This document shows positions 1 to 6,560 of a stretch of 8,661 bases of DNA, piece by piece; positions within the stretch are counted from its first letter, which is position 1, and the number at the start of each line of letters is the position of its first letter. The position numbers and the translations under genes are program-made. The notes beneath the pieces are model-generated. The model was not told where the DNA came from, made no database searches, and saw only the letters and a program-made list of their open reading frames with translations. Location of the stretch: NCBI GenBank assembly GCA_031284665.1, contig JAITXR010000123.1, positions 1 through 8,661 of the forward strand, read 5' to 3'. Origin of the DNA: Paludibacter sp. (GTDB lineage Bacteria > Bacteroidota > Bacteroidia > Bacteroidales > Paludibacteraceae).

Positions 1-136
1 GGTAGATGCGGCAGTAAATAATATCTTTAACGAGAAATATTTCGACCATTTGTCGCGCTACAAAAACGAAGGGATTTTGAATATGGGGCGAAATTTTGTT
101 ATAAAAATAAGTTATTTTCCAACGTTTGTATTATAA
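1..136 (+). CDS. TonB-dependent outer-membrane receptor, C-terminal fragment (5' end outside window)
   Basis: The frame beginning at base 2 is open to the TAA at 134-136 and encodes 44 residues. These include VNNIFNEKY, then DHLSRYKNEGI, then NMGRNFVIKISY. This series (a V-N-N-x-F-N-x-x-Y turn, an HLSR strand, a G-I-x-N-x-GRN-F turn and a final amphipathic strand) is typical of the last beta-strands of TonB-dependent receptors of the siderophore/cobalamin/metal type. It is unlike the usual SusC ending. Such proteins are outer-membrane barrels that import ligands using TonB energy. The chain runs a few residues (PTFVL) past the usual terminal aromatic position, which is slightly odd. The ligand cannot be told from this fragment. 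No terminator-like hairpin was seen in the 59 bp before the pectate lyase gene, so co-transcription is possible. Confidence 0.8.
   Translation, partial: VDAAVNNIFNEKYFDHLSRYKNEGILNMGRNFVIKISYFPTFVL
95..128 (+). promoter_or_regulatory. Weak candidate Bacteroidota promoter for the pectate lyase gene
   Basis: TTTG at 95-98 is followed after 22 bp by AACGTTTG at 121-128, which matches the Bacteroidota -7 element TAnnTTTG at all but its first base. It would start transcription about 60 bp before the ATG at 196. It lies inside the end of the receptor gene and the spacer is long, so it is weak. TATATTCG at 144-151 is another one-mismatch -7 candidate, but only 15 bp separate it from the TTTG at 125-128. 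Read-through from the receptor gene is an equally good explanation. Confidence 0.25.
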
Positions 137-195
137 AAAATTGTATATTCGCATGTTCTTAGTAATGATTGATAGTAAAATAAAAAAAAATAATT

Positions 196-1944
196 ATGAA
201 AATAACAAAAAACAATCTATTAATTCCTGTTTTCACTTTTCTGATGCTATTTGTAATTTGCAGTCTTACAGCCCAAACTCCGGCTTTCCCCGGAGCCGAA
301 GGGCATGGGCGCTATACTACAGGCGGTCGTGGTGGAACAGTTTATTACGTCAACTCGCTTTCCGACACTAATACAGGAAATACTACAAGCAGAGAAGGCA
401 CTTTGCGTTGGTGCTTGGGGCAAAACGGAACACGCACAATTTTGTTCAAAGTGTCGGGAACTATCTGGTTGACAAGCAGATTGAACATCACAAAAGGCAA
501 CGTAACAATAGCCGGACAATCGGCACCGGGCGATGGCATTTGCATTGCGGGTTTTGATGTAAATGTAAACGCCGATAATGTGATAATGCGTTATTTGCGT
601 TTCAGGATGGGCGATATAATGAATGTGAGTGCCGATGGAGCGGATGCGCTTGGTGGGCGCTTTCACAGCAATATTATTGTTGACCACTGTTCGATAAGTT
701 GGAGTACCGACGAATGTTGTTCGTTTTATAATAATTCCAATTTTACATTGCAATGGTGCTTGATTTCCGAAAGTTTGAATTTTTCAAAACATTCAAAAGG
801 TGCTCACGGTTATGGCGGCATTTGGGGCGGATTTGGCGCAAGTTTTCATCATAATTTATTGGCACATCACAAAAGTCGCGTGCCTCGCCTTGGTCCCGGA
901 GCCAACACTACACCTACCAACGAACTTTGCGATATTCGTAACAACGTGTATTACAACTACAAAGGCGAGGGTTGCTATGGAGGCGAAGCGGCACATTGCA
1001 ATATCGTTAACAATTATTACAAAGGAGGTCCGGCTAATGCATCGCAAACCGCCATTAAAAAACAAAGAATTATTGGCATTGATAAGCAGACACCCGAAAA
1101 CAGCAATTCGTTTCCGTTAATTGAACAAGTTTGGGGTACATTTTTTATTGATGGAAATGTGGTTGAAGGACAAACTGCTGCCACTAACGACAATTGGACT
1201 TATGGCGTGTATAATCAATTTCATTCCAAATACGGAACAATAAGTCAGACAACAAAAGATACTATTCGACTTGCCGCTCCGCTACCTTTTGCAAACACAA
1301 CTACTCACACAGCGCAAAATGCTTATAATCAGGTACTTCTATATGCAGGATGTTCGCTGCATCGCGATGCTATTGACGCTCGGATAATTAACGAAACACA
1401 GACAAACACAACTACTTATATGGGAGTGCAATCACAATTACCCGGAATTATCGATTCGCAGCGCGACCTTATTCCTGCCGGAGCGGACAGCACTCTGTCG
1501 TGGCCTGTTTTAGCGCAAGGCATCGTTCCTGTGGATGCAAATATAGATGGTATTCCCGATGAATGGCTGGCTGCAAATTATCCAAATAACAATGCAAATT
1601 ACATAAATTCAGATGGTTACACATTACTCGAAGTTTATCTTAATTCGTTAGTCGAAAGTATTAGCAATAATCAGAATAACAATGCTATTACAGAAGTAAA
1701 CAATCCGCAAAGTTCTAAAAATCAACTTAAAGTGCGCTTTAATCGTGCTGAACGACTTTTGATTATTGAATGTGAAGATGTTATCGAATCAATTTCGGTG
1801 TTTGATGTGAACGGCAAAATGCTCGGCAAAAAAATATGTAATAACAATAGCACAGCGATGTCATTGAAAAACAATAACAATATTTACATTGTGCATGCAA
1901 AAATGCAAGATAAAAGCGTAAGAATTGCAAAAGCGATTTTGTAA
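196..1944 (+). CDS. Secreted pectate lyase family 1 protein with T9SS-type C-terminal sorting domain
   Basis: This 582-aa protein probably cleaves pectate-type polysaccharide by beta-elimination outside the cell. Residues 1-26 form a Sec signal peptide (KITKNN, a hydrophobic core, then SLTA before Gln27). The mature part opens with AFPGAEGHGRYTTGGRGG, the standard start of this beta-helix family, followed by VTIAGQSAPGDGI (103-115). Both signature regions are present: VDHCSISWSTDE (162-173), expected to bind calcium, and HHNLLAHHKSRVPRLG (218-233), which carries the catalytic Arg region. DANIDGIPDEW (447-457) and GYTLLEVYLNSLV (474-486) close the catalytic module. An Asn-rich linker (about 490-505) leads to residues 509-582, where SVFDVNGK and NIYIVHAK match the beta-sandwich pattern of type A T9SS sorting domains. 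That predicts export across the outer membrane and surface anchoring. The ATG follows an A-rich leader and is fixed by the signal peptide. Substrate specificity within pectins is not determined. Confidence 0.9.
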   Translation: MKITKNNLLIPVFTFLMLFVICSLTAQTPAFPGAEGHGRYTTGGRGGTVYYVNSLSDTNTGNTTSREGTLRWCLGQNGTRTILFKVSGTIWLTSRLNITKGNVTIAGQSAPGDGICIAGFDVNVNADNVIMRYLRFRMGDIMNVSADGADALGGRFHSNIIVDHCSISWSTDECCSFYNNSNFTLQWCLISESLNFSKHSKGAHGYGGIWGGFGASFHHNLLAHHKSRVPRLGPGANTTPTNELCDIRNNVYYNYKGEGCYGGEAAHCNIVNNYYKGGPANASQTAIKKQRIIGIDKQTPENSNSFPLIEQVWGTFFIDGNVVEGQTAATNDNWTYGVYNQFHSKYGTISQTTKDTIRLAAPLPFANTTTHTAQNAYNQVLLYAGCSLHRDAIDARIINETQTNTTTYMGVQSQLPGIIDSQRDLIPAGADSTLSWPVLAQGIVPVDANIDGIPDEWLAANYPNNNANYINSDGYTLLEVYLNSLVESISNNQNNNAITEVNNPQSSKNQLKVRFNRAERLLIIECEDVIESISVFDVNGKMLGKKICNNNSTAMSLKNNNNIYIVHAKMQDKSVRIAKAIL

Positions 1945-1979
1945 TTTATTGTGTCTCAACTCAAAAAAAGCAAAAACAG

Positions 1980-4163
1980 ATGAAAGCACTCGAAATTCCG
2001 AACAACATTAGTGTTTTTTATCGCAGGTTGGTGGAACTGCATCCAGAAATGTTTTCGTACAGCGAACGTATGGCTCTTAAACGACTGCTGATTGATTTCT
2101 ACAAAAACGGAGAAACGTCAAAAGTCATTTTCACTAAACGCGTGTACGATAAATTGTGTATAATCAACACTTTACTTTCCGAAATAGGATTAGGCAAACC
2201 GGCGGTTTTAAGTGTACTTTTGCAAGAAATTATTGCCGAAGGGCGATTAAGTGTAAAAGAAATCGAAACAATTTTCAAAACTCCTATTGAGCCTATTATC
2301 AATGGAATAAACCGTGTGCGCGAACTTTATGAGCGAAATACAAAACTCGAAAGCGAAAATTTCCGCAAACTGTTTCTGTCGTTTGCCGAGGATGTGCGAG
2401 TGATTTTGATAATAATTGCCGAGCAGTTGCAAAAAATGCGTACGCTCGATTTGTCCGACCCGCAAACGGCACAAAATATAGCCCGCGAATCGTCGTTTCT
2501 GTATGCTCCGCTGGCGCATCGTATGGGGCTTTATGCGATAAAAACCGAACTCGAAGATTTGTCGCTAAAACACACTAATCACGAAATTTACAAAGAAATA
2601 GCGCACAAACTTAACGAAACAAAACGCTCACGCGACCGTTATATCGATGAATTTATCACTCCGCTCGAAGAAAAATTAAAAACGCTTGACTGTAAATTTT
2701 CGATAAAAGGGCGTACAAAGTCAATTCATTCTATTTATAATAAAATGAAAAAACAAAATACGGCGTTTGAAAATATTTACGACCTTTTTGCTATTCGTAT
2801 AATATTCGACATCCCAAGCGAAAAAGAAAAATCGATTTGTTGGCAGGCATATTCGATTGTTGCAGATATGTATCAACCAAATCCTAATCGTTTGCGCGAT
2901 TGGTTATCAATCCCAAAATCAAATGGTTACGAAAGTTTGCACGCCACTGTTTTAGGGCTGCAAAACAAATGGGTCGAAGTCCAAATCCGAACAGTACGAA
3001 TGGACGAAGTAGCCGAAAAAGGCTTGGCTGCCCACTGGAAATACAAAGGAATAAAAGCCGAAAATGGTATGGACGAATGGTTGAAAAACCTGCGCGAAAT
3101 TCTTGAAAATCCGGAACTTAACGCTGTGGATTTTATGGATGAGTTCAAACTAAACCTCTATGACCAGGAAGTTTTTGTTTTCACGCCAAACGGCGATTTA
3201 CATAAATTGCCAAAAGGTGCGACGGCTCTGGATTTTGCGTTTTCGATTCATTCGGCACTTGGCTCAAAGTGTGTCGGCGCAAAAGTGAACGGCAAAAATG
3301 TGCCGATAAAATACGTTTTGAGCAATGGCGACCAAGTTGAAGTGCTTACTGCACCTAATCAAAAACCCAATTTGTCGTGGTTACAGATTGCTGCTACTTC
3401 GCGTGCAAAATCAAAAATCCGTCAAGCATTAAAAGAAGTTGAATATAAAGATGCCGAAGCGGGAAAAGAAATACTTACGCGCCGATTTAAAAACTGGAAA
3501 ATTACGCTCGACGATGCCGCTTTTGCTCGCGTGGCAAAAAAAGCAGGATATAAAACCGTAAGCGATTTTTATCAGGCAGTGGCGCAGGAAAAACTCGATG
3601 TTCACGAAGTGCGGACAATGTATTTAGACCTCGACAAGCGCGAAAATACCACTGAAATAGAACAGCGAAGTGCCGAAAATTTCACGCGCGACACCGAACA
3701 TCAAAATGTAAAAGAAGATGTGCTGATAATAGGAAATGACTTGAAAAATGTTGATTTCCACCTCGCAAAATGCTGTAATCCAATTTTTGGCGACGAAGTT
3801 TTTGGGTTTGTAGCAGTAACCGGAGGCATAAAAATTCACCGTACCGACTGCCCCAATGCTCCGCAAATGATTCAGCGTTTTGGCTATCGAATAGTCAAAG
3901 CAAAGTGGGAAGGCAAGGCTGAAGGGTCGATGTATCCAATTACGTTGCAGGTCATCGGACACGACGACATCGGAATTGTAGCAAATATTTCGTCGCTTAT
4001 TTCAAAAGAAAAAAACATTTTATTGCGCACAATTTCTATCGACAGTAATGCCGGACTTTTTCAAGGTCATCTGGTAGTAATGGTTGGCGACCTGAAAATA
4101 CTTGAAAAACTTATCAAAAAAATAAAATTGGTAAAAGGAGTAAAGCAAGTTTCTCGAATGTAA
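1980..4163 (+). CDS. RelA/SpoT-family (p)ppGpp synthetase with degenerate hydrolase domain
   Basis: This 727-aa protein has full-length long-RSH architecture. The N-terminal HD region (about 25-190) has lost its metal site: QE (82-83) stands where bifunctional enzymes have HD, AE (86-87) replaces ED, the upstream HP histidine is absent near 52, and AEQLQKMRTL (147-156) replaces ADRLHNMRTL. Hydrolysis is therefore unlikely. The synthetase domain (about 235-355) looks intact: GRTKSIHSIYNKM (244-256), Asp268 in YDLFAIRI, RLRDW (304-308), NGYESLH (315-321), VEVQIRT with Glu333, and HWKYK (352-356). Then come TGS (398-458), a helical region, a zinc-finger domain with His594, Cys598, Cys599, His620 and Cys624, and a C-terminal ACT/RRM domain (about 652-727). 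These regulatory domains normally sense stalled ribosomes. It would make (p)ppGpp from ATP and GDP/GTP in the cytoplasm. It starts 35 bp after the pectate lyase stop with no promoter seen. The ATG follows an A-rich stretch. Confidence 0.95.
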   Translation: MKALEIPNNISVFYRRLVELHPEMFSYSERMALKRLLIDFYKNGETSKVIFTKRVYDKLCIINTLLSEIGLGKPAVLSVLLQEIIAEGRLSVKEIETIFKTPIEPIINGINRVRELYERNTKLESENFRKLFLSFAEDVRVILIIIAEQLQKMRTLDLSDPQTAQNIARESSFLYAPLAHRMGLYAIKTELEDLSLKHTNHEIYKEIAHKLNETKRSRDRYIDEFITPLEEKLKTLDCKFSIKGRTKSIHSIYNKMKKQNTAFENIYDLFAIRIIFDIPSEKEKSICWQAYSIVADMYQPNPNRLRDWLSIPKSNGYESLHATVLGLQNKWVEVQIRTVRMDEVAEKGLAAHWKYKGIKAENGMDEWLKNLREILENPELNAVDFMDEFKLNLYDQEVFVFTPNGDLHKLPKGATALDFAFSIHSALGSKCVGAKVNGKNVPIKYVLSNGDQVEVLTAPNQKPNLSWLQIAATSRAKSKIRQALKEVEYKDAEAGKEILTRRFKNWKITLDDAAFARVAKKAGYKTVSDFYQAVAQEKLDVHEVRTMYLDLDKRENTTEIEQRSAENFTRDTEHQNVKEDVLIIGNDLKNVDFHLAKCCNPIFGDEVFGFVAVTGGIKIHRTDCPNAPQMIQRFGYRIVKAKWEGKAEGSMYPITLQVIGHDDIGIVANISSLISKEKNILLRTISIDSNAGLFQGHLVVMVGDLKILEKLIKKIKLVKGVKQVSRM

Positions 4164-4205
4164 AATGATACGAAATGTAAAATGTAGAATGTAAAATGTA
4201 AAATG
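4161..4205 (+). repeat. Degenerate heptamer array (TAAAATG) at the 3' end of the RelA-like gene
   Basis: One TAAAATG copy at 4161-4167 contains the stop codon of the RelA-like gene. After a 10-bp interruption, 4178-4205 holds four uninterrupted 7-bp units: TAAAATG, TAGAATG, TAAAATG, TAAAATG. The array is matched in inverted orientation at 4499-4530. Confidence 0.8.
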
Positions 4206-4210
4206 AGACT

Positions 4211-4255
4211 AAATGCATAAACACTACGATTACAAATCGGCATTTGCATTTTTTT
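4211..4255 (+). terminator. Candidate Rho-independent terminator of the RelA-like gene
   Basis: AAATGCA (4211-4217) pairs perfectly with TGCATTT (4245-4251), enclosing a second small stem CGAT/ATCG (4227-4230 with 4236-4239, loop TACAA). Seven T residues follow (4249-4255, partly shared with the stem). The location, 48 bp after the stop codon, suits termination. The stem is AT-rich and short, so efficiency is doubtful. Confidence 0.45.
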
Positions 4256-4346
4256 CGGATTGCGTCAGGAAATACCATAGAATGACGTATTTCTATAATT
4301 CATTCAAAACCAATACATTGTATTTCGTCGTGTCTTCTTGTCTTAT

Positions 4347-4418
4347 TGCCTTTCTGTTCATATAAAAGAGTGCTTGCGCTTAATAAATAAACAAGAAGGC
4401 AGAAAGGCATTTTTTTTT
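4347..4418 (+). terminator. Second candidate plus-strand terminator: 10-bp stem, large loop, T-run
   Basis: TGCCTTTCTG (4347-4356) is perfectly complementary to CAGAAAGGCA (4400-4409), and nine T residues follow at once (4410-4418). The 43-nt loop contains a small AGTG/CGCT hairpin (4369-4380). The T-run straight after a stem of mixed composition is the classic terminator layout, but the loop is unusually large. CTTCTTG (4334-4340) could also pair with CAAGAAG (4392-4398), crossing the main stem. It may back up the first terminator or end an unrecognised small RNA. Confidence 0.4.
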
Positions 4419-4498
4419 ATTTACGTCATTTCTTTTTATTTGATTTTTTTTTTAGCCCCTACTCGCATTGACGGCAAGTATTGCTGTTACCTGCTCTT

Positions 4499-4530
4499 CA
4501 TTTTACATCCTACATTTTACATTTTACATT
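4499..4530 (-). repeat. Inverted partner of the heptamer array, near the coaA 3' end
   Basis: On the plus strand it reads CATTTTA, CATCCTA, CATTTTA, CATTTTA, CATT with strict 7-bp period. Read in the direction of coaA transcription this is the same TAAAATG heptamer as the array after the RelA-like gene, so both convergent genes are followed by same-sense copies. A 26-bp stretch, 4173-4198, matches the reverse complement of this array with one mismatch. Confidence 0.8.
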
Positions 4531-4543
4531 AATTTCTTAATTG

Positions 4544-4567
4544 GCACATTAGCAAATTAGCAAATTG
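4544..4567. repeat. Three 8-bp tandem units next to the coaA stop codon
   Basis: GCACATTA, GCAAATTA and GCAAATTG lie head to tail with an 8-bp period and end one base before the coaA stop codon (complement of 4569-4571). The units differ from the heptamers nearby. No function can be assigned. Confidence 0.65.
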
Positions 4568-4568
4568 C

Positions 4569-5534
4569 CTATTTCCTCAATTTCACATAATCCACTTTGT
4601 GATTTTTGCCTTTATGGAGGATTAGGTTGGCGCGCTCGCGGGTTGGCAAAATGTTTTTATGTAAATTTATACTGTTTGTTTCTTTCCAAACATCTAAGGC
4701 TATTTGGCGTGCCTTTTCGTCAGAAAGCATTGTTATGGGATAAAAAAACGAATCGCTATCGTTAAAGGCTGTTTGACGAAGTTGCATAAAACGTGTCAAA
4801 AACCATTCTTCCAAATTATTTTCTTCGGCATCTACATAAATCGAAAAATCCAAAAAATCGGACACAAACATTGTAGGTTTATTATCAGGATAATCGAAAC
4901 GATTTTGTAAAACATTTAAGCCTTCGAGTATCAAAATATCGGGGAGTGGAGAAATAACATCCTGACTGTCAGGCAAAATATCATATTGCAAGTGAGAATA
5001 CACAGGTGCTGAAACTTCCTGCTTGCCCGATTTTATATCGCTCACAAAGTTTATCAATGTACGAATGTCATACGATTCGGGAAAACCTTTTTTCTCCATC
5101 AATCCTCGTTTATTGAGTTCTGCGTTCGGAAAAAGAAAGCCATCGGTAGTAACAAGTGCAACCTGAAAATTTTCTGTCCAGCGGCTCAACAATGCCTGCA
5201 ACACGCGCGACACCGTACTTTTACCTACCGACACACTGCCTGCAACGCCAATTATAAAAGGAATTTTTTCGTATTCTTTGTTCAAAAATTTCATCATTGC
5301 CACTTGGCGGCTTATGGTGCTGTGAACATAATTGTTCAACAAACGCGACAATGGTAAATATACTTCACACACATCGGTCATCGATAAAGTTTCGAGAATA
5401 CCGCGTAATTTTATTATTTCTTCTTCGGTAAGCGTAAGTGTTTCATTTTTACCGAGTTCCGACCACGTCTTTCTGGGAAAAGTAAGATACGGAGTAAGCG
5501 AATTATACATTGTGTATTTACCTGTATTATTCAT
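4569..5534 (-). CDS. coaA: Type I pantothenate kinase
   Basis: This 321-aa cytoplasmic enzyme phosphorylates pantothenate with ATP, the first and usually rate-setting step of coenzyme A synthesis. The length matches E. coli CoaA (316 aa) and I recognise conserved stretches along the whole chain: TPYLTF (14-19), YLPLSRLLNNY (59-69), the P-loop GVAGSVSVGKST (96-107), TTDGF (129-133) with the Asp expected at the active site, GFPESYD (150-156), PVYSHLQYD (177-185), ILEGLNVLQ (202-210), VSDFLDFSIYVDA (224-236) and the C-terminal ILPTRERANLIL (295-306). The ATG at 5532-5534 lies 3 bp after the gldB stop, implying translational coupling. A later Met at residue 9 would leave a shorter N-terminus than in E. 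coli, so the first is preferred. In E. coli this class is feedback-inhibited by CoA; whether that holds here is not shown. Many Bacteroidota instead use the unrelated type III enzyme (CoaX). Confidence 0.95.
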   Translation of the reverse strand: MNNTGKYTMYNSLTPYLTFPRKTWSELGKNETLTLTEEEIIKLRGILETLSMTDVCEVYLPLSRLLNNYVHSTISRQVAMMKFLNKEYEKIPFIIGVAGSVSVGKSTVSRVLQALLSRWTENFQVALVTTDGFLFPNAELNKRGLMEKKGFPESYDIRTLINFVSDIKSGKQEVSAPVYSHLQYDILPDSQDVISPLPDILILEGLNVLQNRFDYPDNKPTMFVSDFLDFSIYVDAEENNLEEWFLTRFMQLRQTAFNDSDSFFYPITMLSDEKARQIALDVWKETNSINLHKNILPTRERANLILHKGKNHKVDYVKLRK

Positions 5535-5537
5535 TTT

Positions 5538-6557
5538 TTATGGTTTATACTTTGCCATTTGCAGTATTTGCTGATAATTGCTTTCGTGCATTAAATCTTG
5601 CAAAGTTGTTTGTGCATTGTTGTTCATATAACTGTTCACTATTTGCCAGCCGAGCCATACGCCGAGCCTTCCGGGCGATTCCTGCGCTATGGGCGCGGTA
5701 AATGGCGATGGCTCAATGTATTTGCGAATAGTCATATTATTGGTGGAATACAAATCGTCGTTATCTAAAATTGTTTCCCAAATTTGCGCCTCATATTTGC
5801 GGCTCCATTCCCATTGAAATTTACTGTAACCAATTATTTCGTTGGGCGCAATATCGGGCAAAAACACTGATAGAAGATACAATATTTTTCCGCGATACAG
5901 CATCGCATCCAGCAAACGCTCGTGCTGCGAATTGTAAGGAAAAGAGGCAAAAAGAATTGTGGCAACAATATCGGGAACAATGGCTGATGGACACATTCGC
6001 TCCGTCATATAATCGTATGCAATATCTTGATATTCAGGAAGTTGATTGTCAATATATAAATCAATTCCAACTCCCAAAATTGCCCGATTATACATTATTG
6101 CTCTATTAAAACCCGAAACATAAAAGTAAAGTTTAGGAATCTGAATTTCAGGAAAATACTGATTAATTCCGGCAAAGGCTTTGTCGAGTTGCTGAACGTA
6201 AGGAGTAGCATCCGAAAATTTTTCGAGTGCCATATTGTTAATTCTATTAAACTCGTTATCGGAAACAAATTCTTTTATCAACGATGCCACAACCGCAGTA
6301 TCGGCAGGGTTTTCGTCTAAAATATTAATGACATAAAGCGGGAAAAAATCAGGATATTTATTATACAAATCCAAAGTGCTGCTGTAGATTTTGGCAGTAT
6401 CGACGCTAAGCATTGCGCTGTCGAAACGAATAATTTCCACGCAGTTTGTGGTGTCGGCATTTTTGGATGGCTCAATATTAAACTGCCGTTTTCCCTTACA
6501 TGCCGAGCACAATACAAGTGCCGTCAAAAATAATATAGTTATACCGTTGCGATTCAA
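5538..6557 (-). CDS. gldB: GldB-like gliding-motility-associated lipoprotein
   Basis: This 339-aa protein has a lipoprotein signal peptide: NRNG, a hydrophobic stretch (ITILFLTALVL), then CSAC with Cys20 as the probable lipidated residue. The residues after Cys20 (KGKR) lack the acidic signal linked to surface export, so it probably faces the periplasm. The body resembles the GldB family: FDSAML (45-50), KYPDFFPLYV (67-76), Leu/Ile-rich helices, YFYVSGFNRAIMY (144-156), and especially the C-terminal ESPGRLGVWLGWQIVNSYM (293-311) and MAKYKP (334-339). GldB is needed for gliding in Flavobacterium and is also found in non-gliding Bacteroidota; its molecular role is unclear. The start codon is TTG (complement of 6555-6557). 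An in-frame TAA directly precedes it and the first ATG downstream (Met49) would delete the signal peptide, so TTG is the best start. It lies 18 bp after yidC and 3 bp before coaA. Confidence 0.85.
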   Translation of the reverse strand: MNRNGITILFLTALVLCSACKGKRQFNIEPSKNADTTNCVEIIRFDSAMLSVDTAKIYSSTLDLYNKYPDFFPLYVINILDENPADTAVVASLIKEFVSDNEFNRINNMALEKFSDATPYVQQLDKAFAGINQYFPEIQIPKLYFYVSGFNRAIMYNRAILGVGIDLYIDNQLPEYQDIAYDYMTERMCPSAIVPDIVATILFASFPYNSQHERLLDAMLYRGKILYLLSVFLPDIAPNEIIGYSKFQWEWSRKYEAQIWETILDNDDLYSTNNMTIRKYIEPSPFTAPIAQESPGRLGVWLGWQIVNSYMNNNAQTTLQDLMHESNYQQILQMAKYKP

Positions 6558-6560
6558 TTA
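6555..6560 (-). promoter_or_regulatory. TTG start codon of gldB, directly after an in-frame stop
   Basis: On the minus strand the bases read TAA then TTG, followed by AATCGCAACGG, which encodes the n-region of the signal peptide. No ATG or GTG start is available upstream in this frame before the stop. A rare start with no visible ribosome-binding site suggests reduced translation or reliance on ribosomes arriving from yidC, 18 bp upstream. Confidence 0.7.

Larger units (their letters stand above)
4164..4568. other. Convergent intergenic region rich in nested inverted repeats
   Basis: This 405-bp gap separates the 3' ends of the RelA-like gene (+) and coaA (-). I find no credible gene in it; the short open frames run through repeats and T-tracts. 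It is built symmetrically from outside in. TAAAATG heptamers (4173-4205) face inverted CATTTTA heptamers (4499-4530). AATGACGTA (4281-4289) is matched by TACGTCATT (4422-4430). TGCCTTTCTG (4347-4356) is matched by CAGAAAGGCA (4400-4409). At the centre AGTG-CTTG-CGCT (4369-4380) can form a small hairpin with a CUUG tetraloop. Runs of 9 T (4410-4418) and 10 T (4444-4453) follow on the plus strand. The likeliest roles are transcription termination and a spacer for converging transcripts; a small mobile-element remnant or a structured RNA are alternatives. Confidence 0.6.

Noticed and set aside
126..371. 81-codon plus-strand open frame overlapping the pectate lyase start
   Set aside because: It is in a different frame from the signal peptide and catalytic module, and its translation shows no domain.
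247..753. 168-codon minus-strand open frame inside the pectate lyase gene
   Set aside because: The plus frame has a signal peptide and clear pectate lyase motifs throughout; the antisense translation has no recognisable domain.
3624..3962. 112-codon minus-strand open frame inside the RelA-like gene
   Set aside because: It overlaps the conserved zinc-finger region on the other strand and has no recognisable features.
4260..4500. tRNA or other known stable RNA in the intergenic region
   Set aside because: I looked for a cloverleaf, a T-loop GGTTCRA core and a CCA end and saw none; the hairpins found do not fit a known class I can name.
4161..4530. CRISPR array
   Set aside because: The repeats are 7 bp and contiguous, with no unique spacers of regular length; no cas genes are nearby.
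4338..4532. 64-codon open frame in the convergent intergenic region
   Set aside because: It begins with TTG, runs through T-tracts and the CATTTTA heptamer array, and its translation (FILHPTFYILH) is what that repeat encodes; no family resemblance.
4539..4568. Terminator for coaA on the minus strand
   Set aside because: Only a four-base GGCA/TGCC stem can be drawn around the octamer repeats and no T-run follows in the minus direction.
5771..6109. 112-codon plus-strand open frame inside gldB
   Set aside because: It is antisense to a well-supported GldB reading frame, with no start signal or family resemblance.
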